From JBHHYS01 sp046757645 (GTDB lineage Bacteria > Acidobacteriota > Terriglobia > Acidiferrales > 2-02-FULL-67-57), in the NCBI GenBank assembly GCA_046757645.1, contig JBHHYS010000009.1, positions 1 through 42,708 on the forward strand: a DNA stretch of 42,708 nt, in the 5' to 3' direction. Below the pieces are notes generated by a model, which was given only the letters and a program-made list of their open reading frames with translations, made no database searches and had not been told where the DNA came from. Both the position numbers and the translations under genes were made by a program. Position 1 is the first letter of the stretch. Every line of letters begins with the position of its first letter. Of this stretch, positions 15,482-22,421 are shown piece by piece.

Positions 15482-16081
15482 ATGAGGCGCTCCCGCGTAG
15501 ACAAAACGCTGCTGCTCTTGGGTGTGGGACTCCTGGCCGGGCAGGCGGCTCTGGCGGGCACCATCGAGGGGCGGGTGCGCCGGGCGGACCCGGCGGCGGA
15601 CCTGTCCAACTTTGTCATCTCCGTCGAAGACATCGAGGGTTCCTTCCCCGCTCCCCCGGAGCCGGCGGTGATGGACCAGAAGGATTTGCGCTTCCTCCCC
15701 CACGTGCTGGTGATTCAGGTCGGCACCCAGGTGGAATTCCCCAACAGCGACCCGGTGGCGCACAACGTATTTTCGATTTCCGACGCCAAGCGCTTCAACC
15801 TGGGGCTCTATCAGCGGGGCACCGTTCGCCGGGTGAAATTCGACCAGCCGGGCATCGTGGAGTTGCTCTGCAACGTCCACCTGGAGATGTCCGCCTACAT
15901 CGTGGTGGTGAAGAACCCCTACTTTGCCCGCACCGGAGCCGATGGGCGGTTCCGCATCGCCGGGGTACCCCCGGGCCGGCACCGGCTGCGCGGCTGGCAC
16001 GAACGCCTGGCCGCGCATGAGCAAGAGATTGAGGTCCCCGCCAAGGGCACCGTGAAGGTGATTTTCGCGCTGAAGTTGTGA
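15482..16081 (+). CDS. Secreted cupredoxin with C-terminal carboxypeptidase-regulatory-like domain (paralog 1)
   Basis: 199 residues. Sec signal peptide about 1-25 ending LAGQAALAG. The cupredoxin part has all type-1 copper ligands: His in AHNVFS, Cys-x2-His-x2-Met in LLCNVHLEM. It is followed by a small beta domain (NPYFARTGADGRFRIAGVPP) of the type seen in carboxypeptidase-regulatory folds. Likely a periplasmic or surface blue-copper electron carrier. It is closely similar to the gene at 17581, so the pair flanking the porin-cytochrome arose by duplication. First gene of the redox locus; the 180 bases upstream hold no convincing promoter, and the ribosome site is weak. Substrate or partner cannot be read directly. 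Confidence 0.85.
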   Translation: MRRSRVDKTLLLLGVGLLAGQAALAGTIEGRVRRADPAADLSNFVISVEDIEGSFPAPPEPAVMDQKDLRFLPHVLVIQVGTQVEFPNSDPVAHNVFSISDAKRFNLGLYQRGTVRRVKFDQPGIVELLCNVHLEMSAYIVVVKNPYFARTGADGRFRIAGVPPGRHRLRGWHERLAAHEQEIEVPAKGTVKVIFALKL

Positions 16082-16139
16082 AGCAAGAAAAGAGAAAAAC
16101 CGAGGCCCGGGACCCCGGGACCTCCTGGGAGGCAGGAAA

Positions 16140-17540
16140 ATGAGAAAGTGGCACCGCATGGGATGCGCCGCGATTGGCTTGGCGGGAGTGGGGGTGCTTT
16201 TTTGGGTCTCCCCGCCGGCCTCAGCGGTTCCCTCGTTCGCGCGCAAGTACAAGACCAGCTGCATGACTTGCCATGTGGCCCCGCCGAAGCTGAACGCCTT
16301 CGGGCGCGCCTTCAGGAATTCCGGCTATCGCATGCCCGCCGGGGACGAGGACCTGGTCAAGCAAGAAAAGACCCCCTTGGGAGCACCGGGGTGGAAGCGG
16401 GTGTGGCCCGAAGGCATCTGGCCCGCCGACATCCCCGGCGGCACCATGCTGGGTTTCACCCTCGAGTCCAGTTACACCATCAACCGCAGCGCCGCGGTGA
16501 ACAACGAGTTCGACGGCATCGAAGAGATCGGGTTGCTACTGGGCGGCACCGTCGGCGAGAGTTTTTCCTTCTTCGGCGACGTCGACCTCTTCGAAGAAGG
16601 GGAGCCGGGCGAAATCGGACGGCTGTTTTTCGGGTACAACAACCCCAGCCACCTGATCAACGTCAGGCTCGGACAGTTTGAACCCCGGGCTGTGCCGTTC
16701 TCCAATCACCTCCGCTTGATTCGCCAGACCAACTACCTAGCCAACGTGTTCCCCACCATTCCCGCCGGCAACTTCTTCGGTTTCTCGCCGAACCAGCGCG
16801 GGATCGAGTTCTGGGGCGGGCGAGAGGGACCCGGAGGCAACGGGGGGGTGCTGTGGTCCTTCGGGGTGGTCAACGGCCAGTTTGGCGGGGCCGCCGAAGC
16901 CCTGGAAGAATCAGGCTTGGCCCCCCTGATTGAAGAGCTGGAAGAACATGCCGAGGAAGCGGGCGGTGAGTTCGATGTCAACTCCGGCAAAGACGTCTAC
17001 TTCCAGGCGTCCTACAAGATCGGCGGCCTGGGGGTGTTCGGCTCGGGGGCCGAGGCTACCCTCCAGCAAACCAACAACTGGCGGGACGATTCGCTCACCA
17101 TCGGCGGATACCTCTACCGGGGCACCGCCGGGGCCTTCCTGGAGACCGGGGATCCCTTGAACCCGGAGGAGTTCAGCAACACCGGCAATACGTTCTACCG
17201 CACCGGGGTCACCTTCGACTGGTGGTTCAAGGACCTGAACCTGTTTGGCGGCTACCAGTTCAACCACGACACTCTTAGAGACGGCCGCACCTTCGACGTG
17301 GGCATCACCACCATTGAGGCCAACTACGTAACCCCCTGGCCGTGGATCCAGCCCGGGGTTCGCTTTGAGGCAGTCAACCCGGACTTTGGCTCTGGCTTCA
17401 ACCGGACGACGCTCTCCTCCACCTTTCTAATCCGCGCCAACGTAATCCTCGCCCTGGAAGGCTCACTGTCTCGGAGCGACGCCCCGATACTGCCGCCGTT
17501 TGACGACCGGTTCAAGGCGCAACTCCGGTTCCTGTTCTAG
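16140..17540 (+). CDS. Cyc2-like outer-membrane porin with N-terminal monoheme cytochrome c
   Basis: 466 residues. Signal peptide to about residue 29 (VSPPASA), then VPSFARKYKTSC with the heme site C41-MTC-H45 and PPKLNAFGRAFRNSGYRMP. This block matches the N-terminus known for Cyc2, the fused cytochrome-porin that oxidises Fe(II) at the outer membrane. The rest has alternating beta strands rich in aromatic residues and ends in RFLF, a C-terminal Phe typical of outer-membrane barrels. C41 and C44 are the only cysteines of the mature protein, so it is monoheme. An acidic, helical-looking insertion (EELEEHAEEAGG) around residues 255-285 could be a periplasmic or extracellular loop. Flanked by cupredoxin paralogs that could take the role rusticyanin plays in acidophiles. 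Direction of electron flow and metal are inference. Confidence 0.75.
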   Translation: MRKWHRMGCAAIGLAGVGVLFWVSPPASAVPSFARKYKTSCMTCHVAPPKLNAFGRAFRNSGYRMPAGDEDLVKQEKTPLGAPGWKRVWPEGIWPADIPGGTMLGFTLESSYTINRSAAVNNEFDGIEEIGLLLGGTVGESFSFFGDVDLFEEGEPGEIGRLFFGYNNPSHLINVRLGQFEPRAVPFSNHLRLIRQTNYLANVFPTIPAGNFFGFSPNQRGIEFWGGREGPGGNGGVLWSFGVVNGQFGGAAEALEESGLAPLIEELEEHAEEAGGEFDVNSGKDVYFQASYKIGGLGVFGSGAEATLQQTNNWRDDSLTIGGYLYRGTAGAFLETGDPLNPEEFSNTGNTFYRTGVTFDWWFKDLNLFGGYQFNHDTLRDGRTFDVGITTIEANYVTPWPWIQPGVRFEAVNPDFGSGFNRTTLSSTFLIRANVILALEGSLSRSDAPILPPFDDRFKAQLRFLF

Positions 17541-17580
17541 GGGCGGAGTTGTGAAGCGAAACGAGATGAGGAGAGCGACC

Positions 17581-18153
17581 ATGAAAAAAGGAGCGCGGAA
17601 ACTCGAAACCATCCTCCCCCTGCTCGTCGCGGTGGTCCTGGCAATGGCGCCGGTGCTCTCGGCTGGCACCATCGAAGGGAGAGTGAACGCTCCGGACAAC
17701 TCAAAGGTGATTATCTATGTGGAAAAGGTCCCAGGAAAGTTCGCCGGCGAGCGCGCCAAGATGGACCAGCAAAACAAGGTGTTCATCCCTTATGTGCTCC
17801 CCGTGGTCAAAGGCACCACAGTGGAGTTCCACAACAGCGATAGCCTGCAGCACAACGTCTTCGGCGTCGGCGCCGACGAGTTCGACCTGGGCAACTGGAC
17901 GAAGGGAATCGTCCGCGAGCACACCTTCAACAAGCCCGGCGAAGTCGTCATCCTCTGCAACGTCCATCCGGAGATGGAAGCCTATGTTCTGGTTCTGGAG
18001 AACCCCTATTTTGCCCGGCCGGACAGCAACGGCCAGTTTCGCATCGCCGACGTGCCCGCGGGCGAGTACGTGATCAAAACCTGGTACCGGGGCAAGACCA
18101 AGAAACAGAAGGTGAAGGTGCCGGCAAGCGGCAGCGTGACGGTCTCCTTCTAG
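17581..18153 (+). CDS. Secreted cupredoxin with C-terminal carboxypeptidase-regulatory-like domain (paralog 2)
   Basis: 190 residues. The frame is open upstream, but ATG 17581 has GAGGAG before it and begins a normal Sec signal peptide (about 1-28, ending APVLSAG). Mature N-terminus TIEGRV is the same as in paralog 1. Copper ligands: His in QHNVFG and Cys-His-Met in ILCNVHPEM; C-terminal domain starts at NPYFARPDSNGQFRIADVPA. Lies 40 bases after the porin-cytochrome gene. Likely a periplasmic single-electron carrier paired with that protein. Compared with paralog 1 it has a shorter N-terminal loop (no PPEPAV segment), which may tune the copper site or partner choice. Confidence 0.85.
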   Translation: MKKGARKLETILPLLVAVVLAMAPVLSAGTIEGRVNAPDNSKVIIYVEKVPGKFAGERAKMDQQNKVFIPYVLPVVKGTTVEFHNSDSLQHNVFGVGADEFDLGNWTKGIVREHTFNKPGEVVILCNVHPEMEAYVLVLENPYFARPDSNGQFRIADVPAGEYVIKTWYRGKTKKQKVKVPASGSVTVSF

Positions 18154-18193
18154 CCATCGGCGCCCGGCCAACTCCCGGAACCCAGGAGTGGAG

Positions 18194-18715
18194 ATGAGAC
18201 GCTTACGGATTCCCAACTATGTTTTGGTGGGGCTGTTCCTGCTGTTCGGTGGGGGGGCGGGCGGGCTCTTCGCCCACTTGGGCCGGGAGGCCCCGGGGGA
18301 GCGCACCTTTACCCTCACCGCCCATAAGTACGCCTACGATCCGCCGGTGCTGCGGGTGAATCGAGGCGACCGGGTGCGCATCCGCCTGGTGGCCAAGGAC
18401 GTAACCCACGGCTTCTATCTGGAAGGATACGACCGGGACGCCAAGGTGCGGCCGGAAAATCCCACCTTCTGGGTCCGGCGTCCGTCCCAGGGAGAAGACT
18501 ACCAGGAAGTGGAAGAAATCAGCTTCGTGGCCAACCGCACCGGCAAATTCCGCTACCGCTGCTCCATCACCTGCGGCTACATGCACCCGTTCATGCAAGG
18601 CGAACTGATCGTCCGGCCCAACTACCTTTACTCCTCGTCCATCGGGCTGGCGCTGGGGTTGGCCGTGGGCATGCTCATCATCTTTCACCGCTCACCCCTG
18701 GGAGGCCGGCCCTGA
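18194..18715 (+). CDS. Membrane-anchored CuA-type cupredoxin
   Basis: 173 residues; ATG 18194 chosen because AGGAG precedes it by five bases (a GTG two codons upstream overlaps that site). N-terminal transmembrane anchor (about 9-28), a cupredoxin domain, and a second hydrophobic segment near the C-terminus (about 150-165). The metal motif C123-SIT-C127-GYM-H131-PF-M134 plus an upstream His in VTHGFYLEGY reproduces the binuclear CuA site of cytochrome oxidase subunit II and NosZ. No oxidase subunit I or NosZ is near. Likely an electron entry or exit point on the periplasmic face of the inner membrane. The second transmembrane segment after the CuA domain is unlike the usual CoxB topology. Confidence 0.82.
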   Translation: MRRLRIPNYVLVGLFLLFGGGAGGLFAHLGREAPGERTFTLTAHKYAYDPPVLRVNRGDRVRIRLVAKDVTHGFYLEGYDRDAKVRPENPTFWVRRPSQGEDYQEVEEISFVANRTGKFRYRCSITCGYMHPFMQGELIVRPNYLYSSSIGLALGLAVGMLIIFHRSPLGGRP

Positions 18716-18735
18716 GCCCCACCCCGGCGAATGCT

Positions 18736-19203
18736 GTGCGCGCCACCTTGTTCCGCGCCATCCAAATCGAAGCCCGCAACACCGGGGTGTACGACGCGCT
18801 GGCCCAACTCTTCCAGGGATACGACGATGCGGTGACCGCCATCTTTCGCGAGATGGCCGCCGAAGAGCACCAGCATGGCGCCGAGCTGGAGCAGCGCTAC
18901 CGGGAACGCTTCGGCCCGGTGCCCTCACAGGCCGAAGAGCCGAAGGAAGTGATCGAGGCCCCCGACCTGGAGGATCCCGAGGCGCTGGTTTTCGACTCCA
19001 TGACCATCGAGCAGGCGCTCGAGGTAGGCTTGCACGCAGAAGAAACCGCACGGGAATTCTACCGCCGCCAGGTCTCCCGCACCACTGATGCGGAACTGCA
19101 AAAGCTCTACCGGGAGCTGGGCGAATTCGAGGAGACTCACGTGCGCCGGCTCCAAGAGAAGCTGGCGGAGAGGCGGCGCCCGCGGGATTCGGCTTCGAGG
19201 TGA
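18736..19203 (+). CDS. Ferritin-like/rubrerythrin-type diiron protein
   Basis: 155 residues, four-helix ferritin-like fold. Diiron ligands can be placed on all four helices: Glu in IQIEARNTGVY, E-x2-H in AAEEHQHGAEL, Glu in GLHAEETAREFY, and E-x2-H in EFEETHVRRL. No rubredoxin-type CxxC domain and no signal peptide, so probably cytoplasmic. Possible roles are peroxide reduction, iron handling or oxygen protection. The GTG start lacks a good ribosome site, so the start could differ by a few codons. It lies between the two CuA genes and the polyferredoxin gene, four bases before the latter, and so belongs to the redox operon. Confidence 0.8.
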   Translation: MRATLFRAIQIEARNTGVYDALAQLFQGYDDAVTAIFREMAAEEHQHGAELEQRYRERFGPVPSQAEEPKEVIEAPDLEDPEALVFDSMTIEQALEVGLHAEETAREFYRRQVSRTTDAELQKLYRELGEFEETHVRRLQEKLAERRRPRDSASR

Positions 19204-19207
19204 GCTG

Positions 19208-20665
19208 ATGGCCACTGCCAGCCCCACCACCCAAGCCAACCTGGCCGCAGAGGCTCGGGAAAAACCCTGGCGGCTCGACCTGTTTGCCCGCTGGCCCGGC
19301 TTGAAGCGCCTGGTGCGGATGCGCAGCTTCCAGTTCCTGGTCATCCTTCCCAACCTGTTTATGTTCTACCTGTTTCTGATCGCGGGGGTGTTTGGCACCC
19401 CGGTGGGCAACCGGAACATCATCATTGTCTTCGTGTGGATTCTCTGGTGGTTCGTGCTGATTGCGGGGATGGTGCCCTTCGGCTCCCGCATCTGGTGCAC
19501 CATCTGCCCGCTGCCTTTCTTCGGCGATTGGGTCCAACGCCGGGCGGTCGTCACAGTGCGTCCCGGCAAGAGCCCGGGGACGGAAAACGCCTTCTTCGGC
19601 CTGCACCGGCGCTGGCCCAAACGCCTGAGCAACATCTGGCTGCAAAACTTCGGCTTCCTCCTCCTGGCCACCTTCAGCGCCTTGCTGGTGACCCGCCCTA
19701 TGGTGAGCGTGGTGGTGTTTGGCATCCTGATTCTGGTGGCCACCGGCTTGGCGCTGATTTACCGCCTGCGCACCTTCTGCAATTATGTCTGCCCCATCAG
19801 CGGCTTCCTCAGTCTCTACGCGATGACCTCCACGGTGGAGCTGCGCTCCGTTGACAAAAACGAGTGCCTGAAGTGCAAGTCGAAGGCCTGCATCCGCGGC
19901 AGCGAGAAAGGCTGGGCCTGCCCCTGGAACGTCTATATGGGAAAACTCGACCGCAACAACTACTGCGGGCTCTGTTTTGAATGCGTGAAGAGCTGCCCCA
20001 ACGACAACATCTCCTTGTTTCTCCGACGCTTCTCCACCAGCGACCTCCTGCTGCGCGGCTACGATGAGGTCTGGAAGGCCTCCATCATGCTGGTGCTGGC
20101 CCTTACTTACTCGGTCTTGCTTCTGGGTCCCTGGGGGCGGCCCAAAGATTGGGCCAACATCTCCGAAGTGGGCGACTGGGGCGGTTTTGCCCTGTTCGGG
20201 ACGGGTCAAGCCCTGCTGGCGTTGGTGCTCTTCCCCGGGCTGTATTACCTCTCGATTCGCCTGGCAAAATGGTACGCGCACGCGGATCAGCTCCCCACCA
20301 AAGAGCTCTTCCTGAAGTACGCTTACATGCTGGTGCCCATGGGGTTGCTGGCGTGGATCGCCTTCAGCGTCCCCTTGATCATGGTCAATGGCTCCTACAT
20401 CATCTCCGTGGTGTCCGACCCACTGGGTTGGGGGATGGATTTGTTTGGGACGGCGGAGTTTCCCTGGACGCCGCTCTGGCCGGAGTGGGTGCCCGTCATC
20501 CAGGTTCCCGTCCTGCTGGCCGGCTTCTACTATGGGTTGCGCGGCCTGCACAAGGTGGGCCGCCAACTTTTCACTGACCCGGCCCAGCTCCATCGCAGCC
20601 TGGTTCCCCCCACGGCTCTGCTGCTGGGCGTGACTCTGGTTTTCTTGAAACTCTTTATCGGGTGA
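19208..20665 (+). CDS. NapH/NosR/CcoG-like membrane polyferredoxin
   Basis: 485 residues from ATG 19208. About eight or nine transmembrane segments. Two Cys-Pro motifs at the membrane surface, WCTICPLPFFGDW and FCNYVCPISGF, are hallmarks of NapH, NosR and CcoG proteins. A cytoplasmic ferredoxin domain in the middle has CLKCKSKAC, then CPW and CGLCFECVKSCPND, enough for two [4Fe-4S] clusters. No N-terminal flavin domain as in NosR. The extra C-terminal membrane half (about residues 280-485, including a polar loop with WGMDLFGTAEFPWTPLWP) is longer than in NapH. Expected role: transmembrane electron transfer between quinone or cytoplasmic carriers and the periplasmic CuA proteins encoded on both sides. 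Confidence 0.82.
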   Translation: MATASPTTQANLAAEAREKPWRLDLFARWPGLKRLVRMRSFQFLVILPNLFMFYLFLIAGVFGTPVGNRNIIIVFVWILWWFVLIAGMVPFGSRIWCTICPLPFFGDWVQRRAVVTVRPGKSPGTENAFFGLHRRWPKRLSNIWLQNFGFLLLATFSALLVTRPMVSVVVFGILILVATGLALIYRLRTFCNYVCPISGFLSLYAMTSTVELRSVDKNECLKCKSKACIRGSEKGWACPWNVYMGKLDRNNYCGLCFECVKSCPNDNISLFLRRFSTSDLLLRGYDEVWKASIMLVLALTYSVLLLGPWGRPKDWANISEVGDWGGFALFGTGQALLALVLFPGLYYLSIRLAKWYAHADQLPTKELFLKYAYMLVPMGLLAWIAFSVPLIMVNGSYIISVVSDPLGWGMDLFGTAEFPWTPLWPEWVPVIQVPVLLAGFYYGLRGLHKVGRQLFTDPAQLHRSLVPPTALLLGVTLVFLKLFIG

Positions 20666-20669
20666 GGCC

Positions 20670-21152
20670 ATGAAGCTGAGAATAAGCGGGGAGGAAGTCG
20701 CGGGGGTTCTGGCCGTCCTGCTGGTGCTGGTGGGCCTGCCCGTGCTGCTCTGGTATTGGCGGGCGGTGGTGCCCGCGCATCGCTACCCGCCGGGGACCAA
20801 GCTCTTCACCCTCACGGCCATCGCCGACGGGGGCATTTGGACCCAGGAAGAAATCGTTGGCTACAACTACTGGCGGGGCACGCCGGCTCGGGTGGAGGAA
20901 ATTCCCCTCAACCAGGGAGACCACGTGGTCCTGCGCCTGCACAGCGTGGACGTGCTGCACAGCTTTGCCATTCCGATCCTGCGACTCGGACCCGTGGACG
21001 TCCCCGCCGGCCACACCGTAGAGTTGGAGTTCGACGCCGAGCGCACCGGGGTGCTGACGTTTCTCTGCTGGCAGGTGTGCAGCCCCGAACATCCCCGGCT
21101 CCGAGGGCGCTTCTTGGTGGAAGCCGGCGCGGGCAAGGAGGAAGGTTGGTAG
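20670..21152 (+). CDS. Membrane-anchored CuA-like cupredoxin with Met-to-Leu change
   Basis: 160 residues; one N-terminal transmembrane segment (about 8-30) and a periplasmic cupredoxin domain. The motif is C133-WQV-C137-SPE-H141-PRL: both cysteines and the His of a CuA site are present, but the position normally held by Met is Leu144. The upstream His is in LHSFAIP and the Trp between the cysteines is also unusual. General layout (HSFAIPILRLGPVDVPAG) resembles cytochrome oxidase subunit II. Either a modified CuA centre or a Cys-rich metal site of another kind. Starts four bases after the polyferredoxin stop. Confidence 0.78.
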   Translation: MKLRISGEEVAGVLAVLLVLVGLPVLLWYWRAVVPAHRYPPGTKLFTLTAIADGGIWTQEEIVGYNYWRGTPARVEEIPLNQGDHVVLRLHSVDVLHSFAIPILRLGPVDVPAGHTVELEFDAERTGVLTFLCWQVCSPEHPRLRGRFLVEAGAGKEEGW

Positions 21153-21180
21153 CCCGGCGGCTACCGGCGAGGAGACGTTT

Positions 21181-21408
21181 ATGACCCGAAATGACCTGAA
21201 GCCCAACATGGATTACTTCTTCTGTGAGGAGTGCAAGAAGCACGTGCCCTGCATTCGCCTGGAGCCGGGGGTGTGGGAGGTGCAGTGCCCCCGCTGCGTG
21301 GGCGAATGCGGACTCTGTGGCTGCCACTTGGCCGGCTACTGCTTCGGGAAAGGAAAAGCGCCCGTGCAGACGCACATGTACGTCGTCAAGATTGAAGGAA
21401 AGAGCTGA
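21181..21408 (+). CDS. Small Cys-rich metal-binding protein
   Basis: 75 residues, ATG preceded by GAGGAG. Nine cysteines, in FCEECKKHVPC and CPRCVGECGLCGCHLAGYC, plus two or three histidines. This looks like a zinc ribbon or iron-sulfur binding miniprotein; no signal peptide. I do not recognise the family. It is the last gene of the redox locus, 28 bases after the second CuA-like gene, and could be a metal chaperone, assembly factor or small electron carrier. Confidence 0.75.
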   Translation: MTRNDLKPNMDYFFCEECKKHVPCIRLEPGVWEVQCPRCVGECGLCGCHLAGYCFGKGKAPVQTHMYVVKIEGKS

Positions 21409-21700
21409 GCGGCCCGCGTCCGGAGCGCACCCACTGGGTGGCTGCTCTCAAATGCTTCGCTAACAGAGCAGATATAGCGGCCGTCCCTAACCTGTTGATT
21501 CTTCCGCCACCGCCCACCGCTTCCCCCGATTCAACCTGCCCCGGCCAGCCACAGGCTGCGCTCAGCTCTTTCGAATCTCGCCGACAAGTTGAGCGCATTT
21601 CTGCCCCGCTCGCCTCCTTGGGCCTGTCCCGAAACCGTCCTCAAGGCCAGTAGACCTCCGGGGGCGAAGTGAGCGATAACCCTGGATGAGGAGTGTGGCG
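21409..21700. other. 292-base gap after the redox locus
   Basis: No protein-like frame. It contains one copy of a 20-base dispersed repeat (21623-21642) and the ribosome site (GAGGAG, 21688-21693) of the small membrane gene. No T-rich terminator was found. Confidence 0.4.
21623..21642 (-). repeat. Dispersed 20-base repeat, copy 1
   Basis: CCTGTCCCGAAACCGTCCTC on the plus strand; the reverse complement of the sequence at 39456-39475 matches at 18 of 20 positions. Each copy has an internal direct repeat of the GTCC type. Both lie between genes. Confidence 0.55.
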
Positions 21701-21820
21701 ATGCTACGCGAAATCCTGGCGCTCTTGTTCGCTATTGTCGGCCTAGCGGCCCTGCTGTACTTGTTCCCGCGACTGACGGCTCCGCTCCTGCCCCCGCGTC
21801 GTCCCCGCGGCCGAAAGTAG
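21701..21820 (+). CDS. Small single-pass membrane protein, 39 residues
   Basis: ATG preceded by GAGGAG seven bases upstream; translation MLREILALLFAIVGLAALLY, continuing to a short Pro/Arg-rich cytoplasmic tail ending RPRGRK. One clear transmembrane helix (about residues 4-21) with positive-inside tail. Twenty bases before the PilZ gene and on the same strand, so probably co-transcribed. No known family recognised; short, so moderate confidence. Confidence 0.55.
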   Translation: MLREILALLFAIVGLAALLYLFPRLTAPLLPPRRPRGRK

Positions 21821-21840
21821 TCCGCCGGAGAGCTCGAGCG

Positions 21841-22209
21841 ATGCTGCCCTACAGCGAACACCGTCGCAGCGAGCGTGTCCTGCTTCGCATTCCCATCAGC
21901 GTTTGTTGTGCGCTCCCCGCCGGCCCCGCCGCCATAAAGGAGTCCACCGAAACTGAAGTGGTGAGTGCCCACGGCGCCCTCATCCGGCTGCGCCAGGCCC
22001 TGGCCCAGGACACCCGCGTTGAAATCACCCACCAGCGCACCCGGCAATCCATCTCCGGTCGCGTTGTCTGGGTGGGACAGCCCGGGAAGCAAGACGAGCT
22101 CTTCCCGGTGGGCATCGAACTCTCCGTGCCCAGCGAAAGTTTTTGGGGGATTTCCTTTCCGGAGCGACGAGGTCAAGCCGGACGCAGCCCGGGCGCGCCC
22201 CGCGGCTAG
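21841..22209 (+). CDS. PilZ-domain-like protein
   Basis: 122 residues. Starts MLPYSEHRRSERVLLRIPI, matching the RxxxR c-di-GMP-binding box of PilZ domains; the second box (normally D/N-x-S-x2-G) is present only as VVSAHGALIRL, so nucleotide binding may be weak or lost. A beta-rich core follows (SGRVVWVGQPG, FPVGIEL). The basic tail after residue 105 is probably disordered. GGAGAG lies eight bases before the ATG. A diguanylate-responsive regulator or a degenerate relative; no clear partner here. Confidence 0.7.
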   Translation: MLPYSEHRRSERVLLRIPISVCCALPAGPAAIKESTETEVVSAHGALIRLRQALAQDTRVEITHQRTRQSISGRVVWVGQPGKQDELFPVGIELSVPSESFWGISFPERRGQAGRSPGAPRG

Positions 22210-22365
22210 CCGGGCAGCTATTTCTCCCCCGAAGGCCGTGCCCGCCCCTGCCCCCCTAGACCTCCCCGCGCTTCCCCTAAACCTGAAAATCCCTGGATGG
22301 GGTCGCTCCTCCCCGCTCGCCAGGCGGCGGCCCGCTCCGACACCCGCTGAAATCGTCCTTCCGGG

Positions 22366-22394
22366 TTGACACCGCTGCTCAGGCGGTTTATTCA
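22366..22394 (+). promoter_or_regulatory. Probable sigma-70-type promoter for the acyl-CoA synthetase fusion gene
   Basis: Perfect TTGACA (22366-22371), 17-base spacer, TATTCA (22389-22394), with the gene's ATG 28 bases further on. The -10 element is only a partial match. Confidence 0.5.
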
Positions 22395-22421
22395 GCAAGA
22401 GAGGCTAGGCTTCGCGGCGGG

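Noticed and set aside
18194..20665. Part of a nitrous oxide reductase (nos) cluster
   Set aside because: CuA motif and NosR/NapH-like protein invite this, but there is no NosZ, NosD, NosF, NosY or NosL and the polyferredoxin lacks the NosR flavin domain.
18692..20671. Long minus-strand open frame opposite the ferritin-like and polyferredoxin genes
   Set aside because: His/Gln/Gly-rich translation without domain features; the plus strand carries clear metal-binding motifs.
18194..21152. Cytochrome c oxidase operon
   Set aside because: No subunit I, III or heme-A synthesis gene is present; CuA proteins are single-domain with unusual topology.
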